This document shows positions 11,181 to 20,822 of a stretch of 64,000 nucleotides of DNA, in pieces. The first letter of the stretch is position 1, and every line of letters begins with the position of its first letter. A program made the position numbers and the translations under genes. Source of the DNA: G963664935 sp963664935 (GTDB lineage: Bacteria; Pseudomonadota; Gammaproteobacteria; Methylococcales; G963664935); contig CAXXSE010000002.1 of NCBI GenBank assembly GCA_963664935.2, positions 434,001 through 498,000 on the forward strand. Direction: 5' to 3'. The notes under the pieces are model-generated. The model saw only the letters and a list, made by a program, of their open reading frames with translations. It made no database searches and had not been told where the DNA came from.

Positions 11181-12838
11181 ATGAATGACCTATGCATTCG
11201 TCGTATGGAGAATCGCTACCGCTTAGCGGCGGATACGAAAAATCCCGCGCGCATCGGGAAAACCCTGGACACATTAACCGTTAAGCAATTACCGGCACTG
11301 ATGGAAAGGTCATTGGACCGTGTTCTTAAAGATAGCGGTTTAACTGTCGACTGCCGGTTAGCCATCAGACGCATGGATCTTCGTGTTGGCGTTGATACCC
11401 GAGAGGTTGACGAATGGACCCAGCAGCTCGCCGAGAATTGGGCCGAGGCCTTTGCCACCAGTCTGCAAAAGATGCTTGCCGATAACAGTATCGACGGCCG
11501 CGCACCGGTGGTGACCGATGATTTCGCATTTTTCCCCAACCCTATGTTGGCCGAAGTCTACTTTATCGTTTTATCGGCGCAAGGCTCCGCAAATCCGTGG
11601 TGGAGCCAAGCGATCTTGGCGAAAAATGGGCGCGTTCCCTCAACGGTTGAGATGATGGCGCGTTGGATACGCCGCCACCCACCTAAAGCGGCACGCATGA
11701 TCGCTAAGACAGCGCGGGCCAGCGGAGACGATTTTGGCCGATTAATCAGCGACGACCAAGGACAAGGATTGGTGGATAGTCTGTTTCAATCAGCGTTTAC
11801 AGGCGAAAGTTTGGAAAAAGACCCACTCGCCGATCGGGAAAAATCAACCCGCGAGGGTTCCGTGGAGTTGGTAAACTTGTTATCCGGTGAGGCGCGTTCG
11901 TGTTTGTACCACGCGCCAACGGTCGGCGTACGGCGTTTGATCGCGCTTGTGTTTCTGATGGAGCGAAATTCGCACCTTAGAATCACGCCAGCGCAGCTCG
12001 CATTGGTGGTGAATACCGTCTGTGATGCACCGACGCTGTCATCTCCCCTCGATATTACGACCCACAATAAAGAGAGCGATGCGGGAATTCATGACACCCA
12101 AACAAGGTCGGATGACAGTCCATCGAGTGCACAAAAACAAGCAACGCCTGCCGCCAGAAAAGAATCCGCCGATTTTGAAATGAATATATCCCCTGATCTC
12201 GCGCATCGTCTATCGGATCAACCAATAGCCCCTGAACAAGTGGAAGGTGCCGATGTTGAAGCGCGTCTTCCCGGGCTGCCGGTGGGTTGCGGCGGCTTAT
12301 TGTTTCTAATCCGCCCGGTATTACGGATGCTGGAGGATTTACCTCTGGATGAACTAAAAACGCAAATGCTGCTTGTTGGCCACCTGGCCTTACATCACGT
12401 TCTGGCGCCTCTGCCGGACGGATTAAGGCGCGCTGCCTATAGTCGGGAACAGCCGTTGCTGGAAGTGTTCGCGGGCACCGAAACATCAACCCAAAATCTC
12501 GACGCCGGTCCCCCGAGGAAACAGCAGGATCAAAAACCACCCGAAAAATCCTGGAGCGTATCGAATCGCGGATTGACCCCGAGATCGATCCGGGACCCAA
12601 TGGAATCGCCTATGTCTATGGTAACGCAAAGGATGAATCCTTGATTGGAAGGCCGGACAGCGTACTTAATCGGCTGATTCTCCGCCCCGCGCAGCTGCGC
12701 ATTACGCCAAGCCACGCGGATTTACAGTTTCCTCAAAACGCTATCAATGTGCAGGTGCGACAACAAGGCTGGGACGTTGACCCAGGATGGGTACCGCAGC
12801 TTGGCCGCGTGATTCGCTTCCACTATTTCGAATCATGA
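11181..12838 (+). CDS. eCIS-associated protein of unknown function, frameshifted (about 552 aa)
   Basis: It starts 5 bases after the previous stop. The first 490 residues are in one frame; at the A-run near 12543-12548 the frame changes and EILERIESRIDPEIDPGPNG...GWVPQLGRVIRFHYFES continues to the TGA at 12836-12838, which overlaps the ATG of the ATPase gene (ATGA). The final W-x-P-x-L-G-R-x-I-x-F-H-Y pattern is the type of C-terminus common in eCIS proteins encoded directly before the AAA+ ATPase. The middle (residues 290-360) is polar and probably disordered. The length of 1658 bases is again one short of a multiple of three. The function is not known to me. Confidence 0.65.
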
Positions 12839-14939
12839 AAAACCAAGCGCTGGTGGAATCTATCGACCGAAGAAGACAGGTCGCATCCGGTGATGAAAAT
12901 GCATTGACGATTGCCGAGGGCGGTTTGCTAGACGGCTATCTGGCCTGTCTGGCCGCGCGCTTGTTGCTTCATTTCCCCAACCGTTCTTTTCTTAACGAAC
13001 TGGCGCGTCCATTGGCCGGTGAGGCAATATCCGATCCCACGGCGCTGGCTTCGAATGTTGCCGATTACAGTCAGTCCCTTTCGCAACAGCTGGCACACCC
13101 GGCCCACGCCTGCGAGCCACTGGCGATTGTCAATCGTTACTACGGGTTGTCCCCCTTTGAACTCGATCTCCTGCTGTTTGCGATCTCGCCCGAATTGGAT
13201 GAGAGTTTTGGCGATTTATACGCCAGTCTGGCGCCGATGGGTAATTCGCGTCGTCTTCGCGTCGGGCAGGCGATAGGATTTCTAGTGTCCGACACACTAC
13301 GGCGTTCGGTGATCCGGGAAGGTCTGCATACCAGCGTGCTGTGGGAGGCGGGCCTGCTTCAGGGCGATATCCGAACAGCGCTTTTCGAACGGCTCCTACA
13401 GGCAAGCCCGGCGTTTTCAGCGGGGCTCAATCGCCATCTTCCGGCTTCGGTGGAGTCGGGTGAATTACCGGAAATGACTGTCCCCACCTCGGATCCCTTT
13501 GTTCAGCTGGTGCAGAGGCTCTATCCCAGGCTCGCGGCTTTCAGCCGCGAATACGCCCATTGGGCGGCCAACACCGCCAATGCCATCATCCATATCACAT
13601 CCGAACATGTGGAATCCGCACGCCTGCACGCCAAGACAGTGGCGGTGGCACTTGACCGGCCTTTGGTTCATTTTCGACAGGGTGACGGGTCATTTGTAGC
13701 GGCGTTGCGCGAAGCCGAGATCACCGCTGTAATGCATGGGTGATCCCCTGTATAGAAATCGTGAATCGCAATGATCCAGGAGAATTAAGATTTCCTACCG
13801 CTATCTATTTGGCCAAGACACTGCCATTGATCTTGATCACCCCCCAACACCGAGTATTCAATGGGCTGGCATCGGTCTCGCTGCGCCGTTTCACCGCACC
13901 TTTGCCCCGGCCCTTGGAACAAGCCGCGGTTTGGTCGCATTTTCTAAGCGCCGTCGACGGCAAAGCCCATATCGATATTCTGGCCAATCAAACACGGCTT
14001 GACATCGGCGACATCGCCAAGGTCGTGACCCTCGCCCAAAGCCATGCGTCCGCTGAAAACCGCCGTGGCCCCGAACATGGGGATGTGGTCCGCGCGCTTG
14101 CAGAAGTGGTGCCGGAACCAGTATCGCCGCTGGCGAAAACTGAACGGCCCAGGGTACCCTGGACGCATTTGATTCTTGAACGCAAGGCAAAAACCCATCT
14201 GGAAGATATCGTGCGCCGTCTGCAACATCGCGTCACGGTGCAGGACCGGTGGGGGATGGCGGGGCATGAAAACGGCGGGCGTGGCGATGGCCTGGTGGCC
14301 TTGTTATACGGCGAGTCGGGAACCGGTAAAACTTTCGCGGTCCAGGCGATGGCAACCCAGTTATGTCTGCCGCTGATTACGATTGACTTATCGCGGGTGG
14401 TTTCCAAGTATATCGGCGAGACCGAAAAACACCTAGCGGGGTTGTTTGCCCTGGGCGAGGGCTATCGGGCGGTACTGTTTTTCGATGAAGCCGACGCCTT
14501 GCTCGGAAAAAGGACCGGTGTCAGCGACGCCCATGACCGCTACGCCAATATCGAGGTCAACTTTTTGCTGCAGCGGCTCGAGTCCTACGATGGCATCGCC
14601 TTGCTGGCGACCAATCTCCAGCAGAACATGGACGATGCCTTTACCCGCCGCATCGGATTTTCAATCCATTTTCCACGTCCGACGCCCGGCTATCAAAAGG
14701 CACTGTGGCGTAGGCATTTGCCCAAAGAGCATGTTGCCAAGGCGGTAGATTACGACCAATTAGTCGAGCGCTTTGACCTGGTCGGCGGCGAAATTCGAAA
14801 TGCCGCACTCAGCGCCGCCTACGCCGCGGCGGCGCGGGACAGCGATATCACTTATACGCTGATTGAAAACGCCATCCGCGAGGAATTCATCAAAACCGGA
14901 AAACCCATGCCGTACAGCCCGGTATTGGATCAACACTGA
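12835..14939 (+). CDS. eCIS AAA+ ATPase (Afp15-like), frameshifted
   Basis: ATG 12835 overlaps the previous stop. The helical N-terminal half is followed by a frame change near 13725-13740 and then an intact AAA+ domain: Walker A GESGTGKT at about 14310-14333, Walker B AVLFFDEADALLGKR near 14470-14515, sensor ATNLQQNMDDAF and an Arg finger-like FTRRIGF. This is the membrane-fused-ATPase class found in nearly all eCIS loci (Afp15/PVC15), thought to help assembly or disassembly of the particle or loading of effectors. The length of 2105 bases is one short of a multiple of three. It is followed by the coiled-coil and effector genes, the usual eCIS order. Confidence 0.88.
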
Positions 14940-14959
14940 ATCACAAGAGGAGGATTACC

Positions 14960-15865
14960 ATGGCCCATCTAATCGCTATTAGCAAACTGCAAACCGCCCT
15001 CAACCAGGCCACTGCCGAGGCCAATGCCGACGCATCGACCAATGACAGCGCCGACGAATCGCTTGCTTCCTTGCAGAAAGCCATCCTTAATCTGGAAAAG
15101 GTTCGACTGCGCTTCAATGCCCTAGAACTGGATCTGGATGCAAAAGATAAAACCGTCGCCGCTTCGACAGACAATTATTTTGATGCGATCGAGGCGGTGC
15201 GTACCGCTCTGGATACGGGGGGTGAATTGTCGGATGAAGCCGAAACAAATGCAGCCGAGGCCTTAAAAACGGGGTTGGTTCTGGACACTGTAGCAGAACT
15301 TGACCCGTTGTTGGCCGTAGTGACGGGTTATGATATAAAAACCGACACGGATTTGAATACCGCCCAAGGTGATTTGGATACTGCATTGATTACATTGGCA
15401 GCGGCCGAGAAAGAATGTGACAAGAAAAAAGCTGGCCTGGAAGCGATTAGCAATGCAATAATCGCATTGGCCGCTAATGCTAAAAAGGCGTCCAGTGCCG
15501 CAAAGGAAGATCTCAACGCGGTCAATAAGGCAATAGACGATAAACGATTTCAAGAGGCTGTGGTTTATTTGCAGGGGCTTAAAAGCCTGCGTTCGACATT
15601 AAAAGACATAATCGATAAAACATTCGCGGTGCTCAATTTCGATGCCGACGGTACCAAAGCCGATTTGGAGACAAAATTAACGGAGGCCTGGAACGACGCC
15701 AAGACGGATTATGAATCGGCCGTGGCCGATTATATCGAGAAAGAAACCACCGCGTTTTCCAAGCGGCTGGGGTTGATCGAGGCGGAGGGAAAGGCGAACA
15801 CTCGCACAGCCCGGCGGCTGATTGATGCTGCACAGCCTGTTGAGAGTCCAGGAGAAGGAGAGTAA
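14960..15865 (+). CDS. Coiled-coil protein of unknown function
   Basis: AGAGGAGG lies 8 bases before ATG 14960, a strong start. The 301-residue product is intact, acidic, rich in Ala, Asp, Glu, Lys and Leu, and almost entirely helical by eye, with heptad-like spacing (SLQKAILNLEKVRLRFNALE; LDTALITLAAAEKECDKKK). There is no signal peptide or membrane segment. It lies between the AAA+ ATPase and the DUF4157 effector. It could be a tape-measure-like or chaperone component or itself a cargo; the sequence does not decide. Unlike most neighbours it has no frame break. Confidence 0.7.
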   Translation: MAHLIAISKLQTALNQATAEANADASTNDSADESLASLQKAILNLEKVRLRFNALELDLDAKDKTVAASTDNYFDAIEAVRTALDTGGELSDEAETNAAEALKTGLVLDTVAELDPLLAVVTGYDIKTDTDLNTAQGDLDTALITLAAAEKECDKKKAGLEAISNAIIALAANAKKASSAAKEDLNAVNKAIDDKRFQEAVVYLQGLKSLRSTLKDIIDKTFAVLNFDADGTKADLETKLTEAWNDAKTDYESAVADYIEKETTAFSKRLGLIEAEGKANTRTARRLIDAAQPVESPGEGE

Positions 15866-15991
15866 TGGCGGAGATGACGGGAATGGCAATGGTGGCACTG
15901 GAGCTAATGGCGGTGACCAAGCGCAGCTGTAGGTTATTCGCTTCGAGGTTAAGCCATTATTATATGTAATTCGATATTGAAGGTTTGAAAT

Positions 15992-17920
15992 ATGCCTAGC
16001 CACGCGGCGATCACCGCCACCAAGGAAACTAAGCCAAGCAGCAAGTATACGGTCAGTACACCGGGGGATAAGTATGAGCAGGAGGCCGACCGCGTTGCTG
16101 AATTGGTGACCCGGGATGGCGGTCACTATGCGGGCGGTTTAAGTACTGGCACGCCTCCTCCGATACAAACCAAATGCGCTGCCTGTGCGAGTGGTGGTGC
16201 GCCGTGTCCGGCTTGTGGGGCGAATGATCAGCGGATTCAGCGTCAATCTGAAGAGGAAGAGGAACTTGTTCAGACCAAGCCGATGTCTGGGGGTTCTTTT
16301 TTGCAGTGTCGGGTTGGGGAGGAGGAAGAAGGGGATCTGCTGCAAAGACAAACCGAGGTCAAGGAAGAGAAGGACGAGGCGTTGGTACAGCGGCAGCCGG
16401 AAATTGAAGAAGAGGGAGATCTTCTGCAGCGACAGCCGAAAAACGAGGAAGACGAGATGCTGCAGATGAAAGAATCGTCGTCGGCAGGGGCTCCGGGGGT
16501 GTCAAAAAGTGTTGCTGGACGAATCGATGGGCTGCGGGGTGGGGGAGAAGCTTTGTCTGCTTCGACACGGGCCTATTTTGAGCCGCGGTTTGGGCGGGAT
16601 TTTAGTGGGGTGCGGGTGCATAGAGGGTCGGGGACTTCGGATGTTGCTCGATCGTTGAATGCTAGAGCGTTTACTGTTGGGAGGGATATTGCTTTTGGGG
16701 AGGGGGAGTATGCGCCTGAAGCGAGTGGTGGGAGGCGTTTGTTGGCGCATGAGTTGACACATGTTGTGCAGCAACGGCAGCGCTCCATCCCATCACTGGT
16801 TCAGCGGCAGAACGGCGGCTCAAGCTTGTTGTCGGTATCGCACGACGACCGTCTCGCTGTCATCGCCGAGCTTGCCCAGCGGATCGCACACGAGCGTGGC
16901 GAGTTACACAAAACGCAGTCGAAGATCAGCGGGCTGCCCGCCGTGAGCTCCGAATCCGTCGATGCTCAGCGCGAGACGATGCGAGCCGGCGTCAAGACGG
17001 CCGAGGAACGGATCAAGGGGCTGCTCACAGAACGGATCGTAAGGCTCAAGGAGGCGATCGCCACGCTGCACACGGCGTTGCCGGGCGCGGAAGCAGAGTA
17101 CTCGCCGTCGGCGGAGAGCGTGAACGAGGTTCAGATGGAGATCGAGCGTCTGCGGGTGCAGCTCCGACAAGCCGAGCGCGAGCTCCTCACACTCGAGCGG
17201 GGCATGGCCCGCAGGGAGATAGAGGAGATCGATGCGGAACTGGCCGGCTTGCCCGGAAGCTCTCAGGAGCGCGCGTGGCTGGAGGAGCGCAAGCTCGCCC
17301 TTTCAGAGTTCCTCAGCGGAACGGCGGAGAACCGTACCGCGCCCGGCACCTACGGTCACCTCGCCGACGGTCGCGGCTACGTCGTGTACCAGCACTCAGT
17401 GAGAGTCGGCGGGTCGCTGCCCTGGCGCAACAAGAACCCAGGCAACGTGCAGAGCTCAGCTTCCGGTGGCGACCCGCTCGGAGTGCTGGGCGTGGACCAA
17501 TTCGAGCACTACATCTTTGACAACGAGGAATCCGGCAAGATGGCGGTGTTCTTCGATCTGGAGAATCGGCGGGGTGGTCCCGGCGTGACGCTGGAGGTTG
17601 CGTTGAGACGCTACATCGCCGGAAATAAGAAAGACAAGGAACTGCCCGACACGAAGGAAGACTGCAAACCTTTGAAGATAGCTCCTGCTGTCTGTGTAAC
17701 GAAGGAAGCAGCGAACACCTACGCTCCAAAAGTGACGGGTATCGCCCGTTTGGGTGTGCAGAGGGAGCTTGGCGAACTGACTCCGACTGAAAAGATACAG
17801 CTCGCGTATGCCATCCTTTTTTGGGAAGGGGGCACGAACGCGAAACAGGGCGACGAGTACACCTGCGCGAACCTGCTTGCTCCGCAGGAGTATCGAGATC
17901 TTCTCGGCTGTGACGAATGA
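15992..17920 (+). CDS. DUF4157 eCIS effector with C-terminal NPGN-type domain
   Basis: 642 residues in three parts. (1) Residues 1-60 include EQEADRVAELV, the lead segment of DUF4157 proteins, then a Cys-rich patch (KCAACASGGAPCPACGAN). (2) Residues 80-170 are a low-complexity acidic stretch with repeated LLQRQ / VQRQP units; residues 170-265 are the DUF4157 core ending in the metallopeptidase-like H253-E-L-T-H257. (3) From about 270 on comes a coiled-coil linker, then a C-terminal domain with WRNKNPGNVQ and a conserved-looking F..Y.FD.EESGKMAVF pattern, resembling NPGN-type domains seen in phage lytic proteins and polymorphic toxins. DUF4157 is the best-known marker of eCIS cargo. Base composition changes near 16780, so the toxin module appears swapped in. 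Confidence 0.85.
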   Translation: MPSHAAITATKETKPSSKYTVSTPGDKYEQEADRVAELVTRDGGHYAGGLSTGTPPPIQTKCAACASGGAPCPACGANDQRIQRQSEEEEELVQTKPMSGGSFLQCRVGEEEEGDLLQRQTEVKEEKDEALVQRQPEIEEEGDLLQRQPKNEEDEMLQMKESSSAGAPGVSKSVAGRIDGLRGGGEALSASTRAYFEPRFGRDFSGVRVHRGSGTSDVARSLNARAFTVGRDIAFGEGEYAPEASGGRRLLAHELTHVVQQRQRSIPSLVQRQNGGSSLLSVSHDDRLAVIAELAQRIAHERGELHKTQSKISGLPAVSSESVDAQRETMRAGVKTAEERIKGLLTERIVRLKEAIATLHTALPGAEAEYSPSAESVNEVQMEIERLRVQLRQAERELLTLERGMARREIEEIDAELAGLPGSSQERAWLEERKLALSEFLSGTAENRTAPGTYGHLADGRGYVVYQHSVRVGGSLPWRNKNPGNVQSSASGGDPLGVLGVDQFEHYIFDNEESGKMAVFFDLENRRGGPGVTLEVALRRYIAGNKKDKELPDTKEDCKPLKIAPAVCVTKEAANTYAPKVTGIARLGVQRELGELTPTEKIQLAYAILFWEGGTNAKQGDEYTCANLLAPQEYRDLLGCDE

Positions 17921-17944
17921 ACCATGAGGGGGCGAGAAAAAAGA

Positions 17945-17957
17945 GGTCACCCATTAG
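17945..17957 (+). repeat. Short dispersed repeat, partial copy (GGTCACCCATTAG)
   Basis: Partial copy of the unit that recurs between 17.9 and 24.2 kb; the fullest reading is GGGTCACCCATTAGCCTGCC followed by GGGCGTATCAGC. This copy sits just after the effector gene at the border to the mobile-element region. Confidence 0.55.
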
Positions 17958-17972
17958 ACAAGCTATGTAAAG

Positions 17973-18272
17973 TCAAGCATTATTCGCCCCTATTTTAGAT
18001 GCATCAAAAGGAAGGCCAGTTTGTGCCATCGCTTGGATGACTTGCAGTAATTTTCGAACAACATGACTCATTGCTACGCCATGATGTTTATGTCTTTCCA
18101 CTTTGTGTTTGTCATAGATTTTTTGAAACTCAGGACAATGTAGCCGTACGTTATGAGCGGCTTGATACAATGCGGTCCGCAATGTTGGGCTCCCCCGTTT
18201 GCTCATTTTGACCTTGCCTTTCCATTGACCGCTCTGACGAATACGTGGATCTGCGCCCGCATAAGCCAACAT
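17973..18272 (-). pseudogene. IS110-family transposase, C-terminal remnant
   Basis: About 99 residues match the C-terminal transposase_20 part of IS110/IS1111 enzymes: an AYAGADPRIRQSG start, then K-x-S-K-R-G-S-P-x-L-R-x-A-L-Y-Q-A-A. The N-terminal DEDD catalytic domain is absent. It is different from the complete IS110 gene at 23.1-24.1 kb. Confidence 0.8.
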
Positions 18273-18593
18273 TTTTTAAGAAAAGGGTCAAGTCTTTGTA
18301 TTAATGTATAAGTGTGTTCTCCTTCCATTATAGTTTGCCCGCTACGCACTGACTACCATGGCGCCAGGCACCAGGGAATAGTCATAGGAAAGGAAAAAAG
18401 GTCAAATCTTCGTTACATGCATCCATGCATCGCTGCACTTACCCCATTTTTTTTGCCACATGTCCCTTCCCCTGGGTGGGCCAAGGGGTTTTAGGTAGGC
18501 TGGCGAATTCTTGGCGGTAGGATCATTTTGAGCTCGGCGGGAATAGGTAACACAAGATTATGACTTTTCTGTTTCCAGCTATCGAGTCCGACA
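18273..18593. other. Intergenic stretch without recognised gene
   Basis: No supported coding region. On the minus strand a 35-codon open stretch (LVLPIPAELKMILPPRIRQ) ends near 18492 but has no start signal and no family I recognise. The region lies between the IS110 remnant and hicA. Confidence 0.5.
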
Positions 18594-18815
18594 TTATTGC
18601 TTTATAAATTCCTGGACAGTCAGGCCAATATCCCTAACAATCTGTCGTAGCAAAACAGGTGAAATATCCCTCCCAGAATGATAGGGAACAGTGGTGCAAC
18701 AGCCATCTGTATGGCGATACTGCTTGTGTGATCCCCGCTGGCGAACTTTTTCAAAGCCGAGTGATTTTAGTAACTTTGAGACTTCACGAGGCTTAAGGAC
18801 AGGTATTTTGGGCAC
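18594..18815 (-). CDS. hicA: HicA family mRNA-interferase toxin
   Basis: A 73-residue protein with the HicA/YcfA double-stranded-RNA-binding-like fold signature: KPREVSKLLKSLGFEKVRQRGSHKQYRH, in which the His of GSH is the expected catalytic residue, then a beta-strand segment ending VPYHSGRDISPVLLRQIVRDIGL. HicA toxins cleave mRNA during stress. It is transcribed after hicB on the minus strand with 2 bases between the genes, the antitoxin-first arrangement known for part of this family. The gene appears intact. Confidence 0.93.
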   Translation of the reverse strand: MPKIPVLKPREVSKLLKSLGFEKVRQRGSHKQYRHTDGCCTTVPYHSGRDISPVLLRQIVRDIGLTVQEFIKQ

Positions 18816-18817
18816 AC

Positions 18818-19024
18818 TTATATTGACACGATCTGGGTACCGACAAATTCCGTTTCCAGAGTTGGTTCACCGTCCTCAAGTAACATTTCGATCACTTCCC
18901 GGAGATTGGTTTTCAGTTCTTCCAATGTTTCTCCCTGGCTGTGGGCGCCTGGGAAACCCGGCACCGAGCCCACATAAAGATTGGTCTCTGGGCAGCGCTC
19001 GATAATCACGGTATAGGTATGCAT
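18818..19024 (-). CDS. hicB: HicB family antitoxin
   Basis: A 68-residue partner of HicA. The N-terminal partial RNase-H-like fold is visible as YTVIIERCPETNLYVGSVPGFPGAHSQGETLEELKTNL, matching the HicB signature (GxxPGFPGxxxxGxTxxEAxxN). No C-terminal DNA-binding helix-turn-helix is present, so it belongs to the short HicB type. It is first in the hicBA operon. Confidence 0.93.
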   Translation of the reverse strand: MHTYTVIIERCPETNLYVGSVPGFPGAHSQGETLEELKTNLREVIEMLLEDGEPTLETEFVGTQIVSI

Positions 19025-19103
19025 TGCTCGATTTGTAAGTCGAATAATTTCGTGGTTTGATTTTAGCAGCTAAAAATATGGGATGCATTAGAAAACAAAA
19101 AAA

Positions 19104-19133
19104 GTCATCTATTAGCCTGCCGGGCGTATCAGC
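19104..19133 (-). repeat. Short dispersed repeat, near-full copy
   Basis: On the + strand this reads GTCATCTATTAGCCTGCC then GGGCGTATCAGC. It begins inside what would be the ninth codon of a PIN-toxin-like reading frame following the RHH antitoxin, so it probably marks the truncation point. Confidence 0.55.
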
Positions 19134-19147
19134 ATCAACATAGGCTC

Positions 19148-19405
19148 TCACTGTTGGTGCTTTAGCATCGATTCGCGGAAAGCGTTTCGAGCTTTAGCAA
19201 CGGTTTCTTGGGGGCTATCATCCCTTTCCCATGCACCAAATGTGTGCTCTAAAACATCGAAATTCTGTTCTTCCGCTACTTTTTCAGAGTAGGCGAGAAT
19301 TGCACGTTCGATCACGGTTTTTTTGCTTGTTTGAAGTTGCCTGGCCAATAGGCCGATCCGTTGAATGATTGCCTCATCAAGTCGAGCGGAAAATAGTTTA
19401 TCCAT
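19148..19405 (-). CDS. Ribbon-helix-helix antitoxin (CopG/ParD-like), toxin partner lost
   Basis: 85 residues. The N-terminus FSARLDEAIIQRIGLLARQLQTSKKTVIERAIL is a ribbon-helix-helix DNA-binding domain; the acidic C-terminal tail is typical of the toxin-neutralising part. The stop overlaps a GTG that opens a frame VRAYVDAD, the usual first strand of a PIN-domain (VapC) toxin, but after eight codons the sequence becomes the dispersed repeat. I infer an orphan antitoxin whose toxin gene was cut off. Confidence 0.8.
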   Translation of the reverse strand: MDKLFSARLDEAIIQRIGLLARQLQTSKKTVIERAILAYSEKVAEEQNFDVLEHTFGAWERDDSPQETVAKARNAFRESMLKHQQ

Positions 19406-19622
19406 TATGCATGTCTCAATAGTTTCTTACGTAAGATTTAAAGAGTCACAACTTTTACGGAAACCAAAAGGGTCGGTCTTGACTGAACGGGTAAGAGCGG
19501 AGCATTGAATTTAGGTTCTAAAGATACTTAGATAATTGACTCGCTACCCAAATTATATCCATTTGCTTAATTACTCCATCCCATATATTCTTACTTGGTA
19601 TTACTTTGGTAGGAGTCATGTT

Positions 19623-19865
19623 ATGCAATCCACGTCTGTTACAAGCAAAGGTCAAATCACCATTCCCAAGCAGATTCGTCAACAGCTTGGAATCCGCAAA
19701 GGAAGTAAATTAGAAGCCGCTATTGTGGGTAATCATATTGAATTATACATTAGCAATATCCCATCTAACATTACATCTACAGGCTATGCAATGCTAAAAA
19801 GCAAACGCACTGCAGTACCGACAGATTTTGACCCTGCAAGTTTATTAAACAATGATAGGGCTTGA
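19623..19865 (+). CDS. AbrB/MazE-type antitoxin (VapB-like)
   Basis: The start is placed at ATG 19623, which gives the canonical swapped-hairpin AbrB start STSVTSKGQITIPKQIRQQLGI. A longer reading from 19536 adds residues without family match. 80 residues; the C-terminal half would wrap the toxin. It overlaps the PIN toxin gene by 14 bases, so it is the antitoxin of that pair and probably autoregulates the operon. Confidence 0.9.
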   Translation: MQSTSVTSKGQITIPKQIRQQLGIRKGSKLEAAIVGNHIELYISNIPSNITSTGYAMLKSKRTAVPTDFDPASLLNNDRA

Positions 19866-20268
19866 TACTAATGTTTTAGCTCGCTACTACATTCAGGACG
19901 AAGCAGATACAGAAGCTGAAAAACAACATAAATCGGCTCGAAAATTTATAGAGTCGGGAAATCCTCTAATGGTTTGCAAGACAGTTATCCTCGAATTTGA
20001 ATGGGTAATGCGAGGCTATTATCAATTCACTTCCTCTGATGTTGGCGCTGTTTTTCAGCATTTGTTATCAATGGAACATGTAACCTTAGAGGATCGAGCA
20101 TCTATACAGCAAGCTATCGCTAACTTTGAACTTGGTTTCGATTTTGCCGATGCACTGCACCATGCAAGTTATAAAGATTGCACAAATGTAGCTTCCTTTG
20201 ATGATATAAAATTTGCTAGACGTGCTAAACGTATTGGATTAATGCCTCCTGTTTTAGTGCCGAAATAA
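19852..20268 (+). CDS. vapC: PIN-domain toxin (VapC family)
   Basis: 138 residues with the acidic PIN active-site pattern: GLDTNVLARY at the N-terminus (D5), E in LEFEWVMRG, D in FDFADALHHA and D in VASFDDIKF. VapC toxins are RNA endonucleases. It follows the AbrB-type antitoxin with a 14-base overlap. It appears intact. Confidence 0.92.
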   Translation: MIGLDTNVLARYYIQDEADTEAEKQHKSARKFIESGNPLMVCKTVILEFEWVMRGYYQFTSSDVGAVFQHLLSMEHVTLEDRASIQQAIANFELGFDFADALHHASYKDCTNVASFDDIKFARRAKRIGLMPPVLVPK

Positions 20269-20401
20269 AGAGTTTTTTCAACCAAAGTGGTCACTATAGC
20301 GCGGTAGTACCAAAGGCATACAAAAATAAACGGCTTTTTTCGACAACCAGCAATATACTGAGGGCCTGATTCGTTGTCAATTGCGAAGGAGAGTTCAATA
20401 A

Positions 20402-20770
20402 ATGAACGAAATTCTCAATTTCATTGAAAGTTATGGGTTGTTAATTGGCGGGCTAGCCACAACCGTTGCTTTTATTTGGTTGGTGTGCCAGTTTTTTAAT
20501 ATCAAACGTAAAGAGTACCAGGCAAAAGAGTTTGAAACTTTCTACTACTTGATAAAGCAACTTGTCGACCCCGATCGATCAAATGCTGAGACTTTTGTCG
20601 ACGAGCAAGCAGCAGTCGTATTCGAGCTAAGACGATTCAAGCGTTTTTTTCCTTTTACATTGAGAACATTGAAGGGCTTACGGGGTAAATGGTCTAAGTC
20701 GGAAAGCCGGTATCCTAGACTTGTCGAAGAATTGGATTTGGCCATTGAATATATTGAGAAGAAAACTTAA
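20402..20770 (+). CDS. Small single-pass membrane protein, unknown
   Basis: 122 residues; ribosome site GAAGGAGAG upstream of ATG 20402. One N-terminal membrane segment (about residues 12-33, YGLLIGGLATTVAFIWLVCQFF), followed by a charged cytoplasmic helix-rich tail. No known family recognised. It stands alone between two toxin-antitoxin pairs. Confidence 0.65.
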   Translation: MNEILNFIESYGLLIGGLATTVAFIWLVCQFFNIKRKEYQAKEFETFYYLIKQLVDPDRSNAETFVDEQAAVVFELRRFKRFFPFTLRTLKGLRGKWSKSESRYPRLVEELDLAIEYIEKKT

Positions 20771-20802
20771 TAGCGCGGTTTTGGTAATGTAGAAGAAAAT
20801 AA

Positions 20803-20822
20803 GGGTCACCCATTAGCCTGCC
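20803..20822 (+). repeat. Short dispersed repeat (GGGTCACCCATTAGCCTGCC)
   Basis: Best-preserved left part of the dispersed unit; it follows the end of the membrane-protein gene by about 30 bases. The rest of 20771-21190 shows no gene I can support. Confidence 0.6.
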
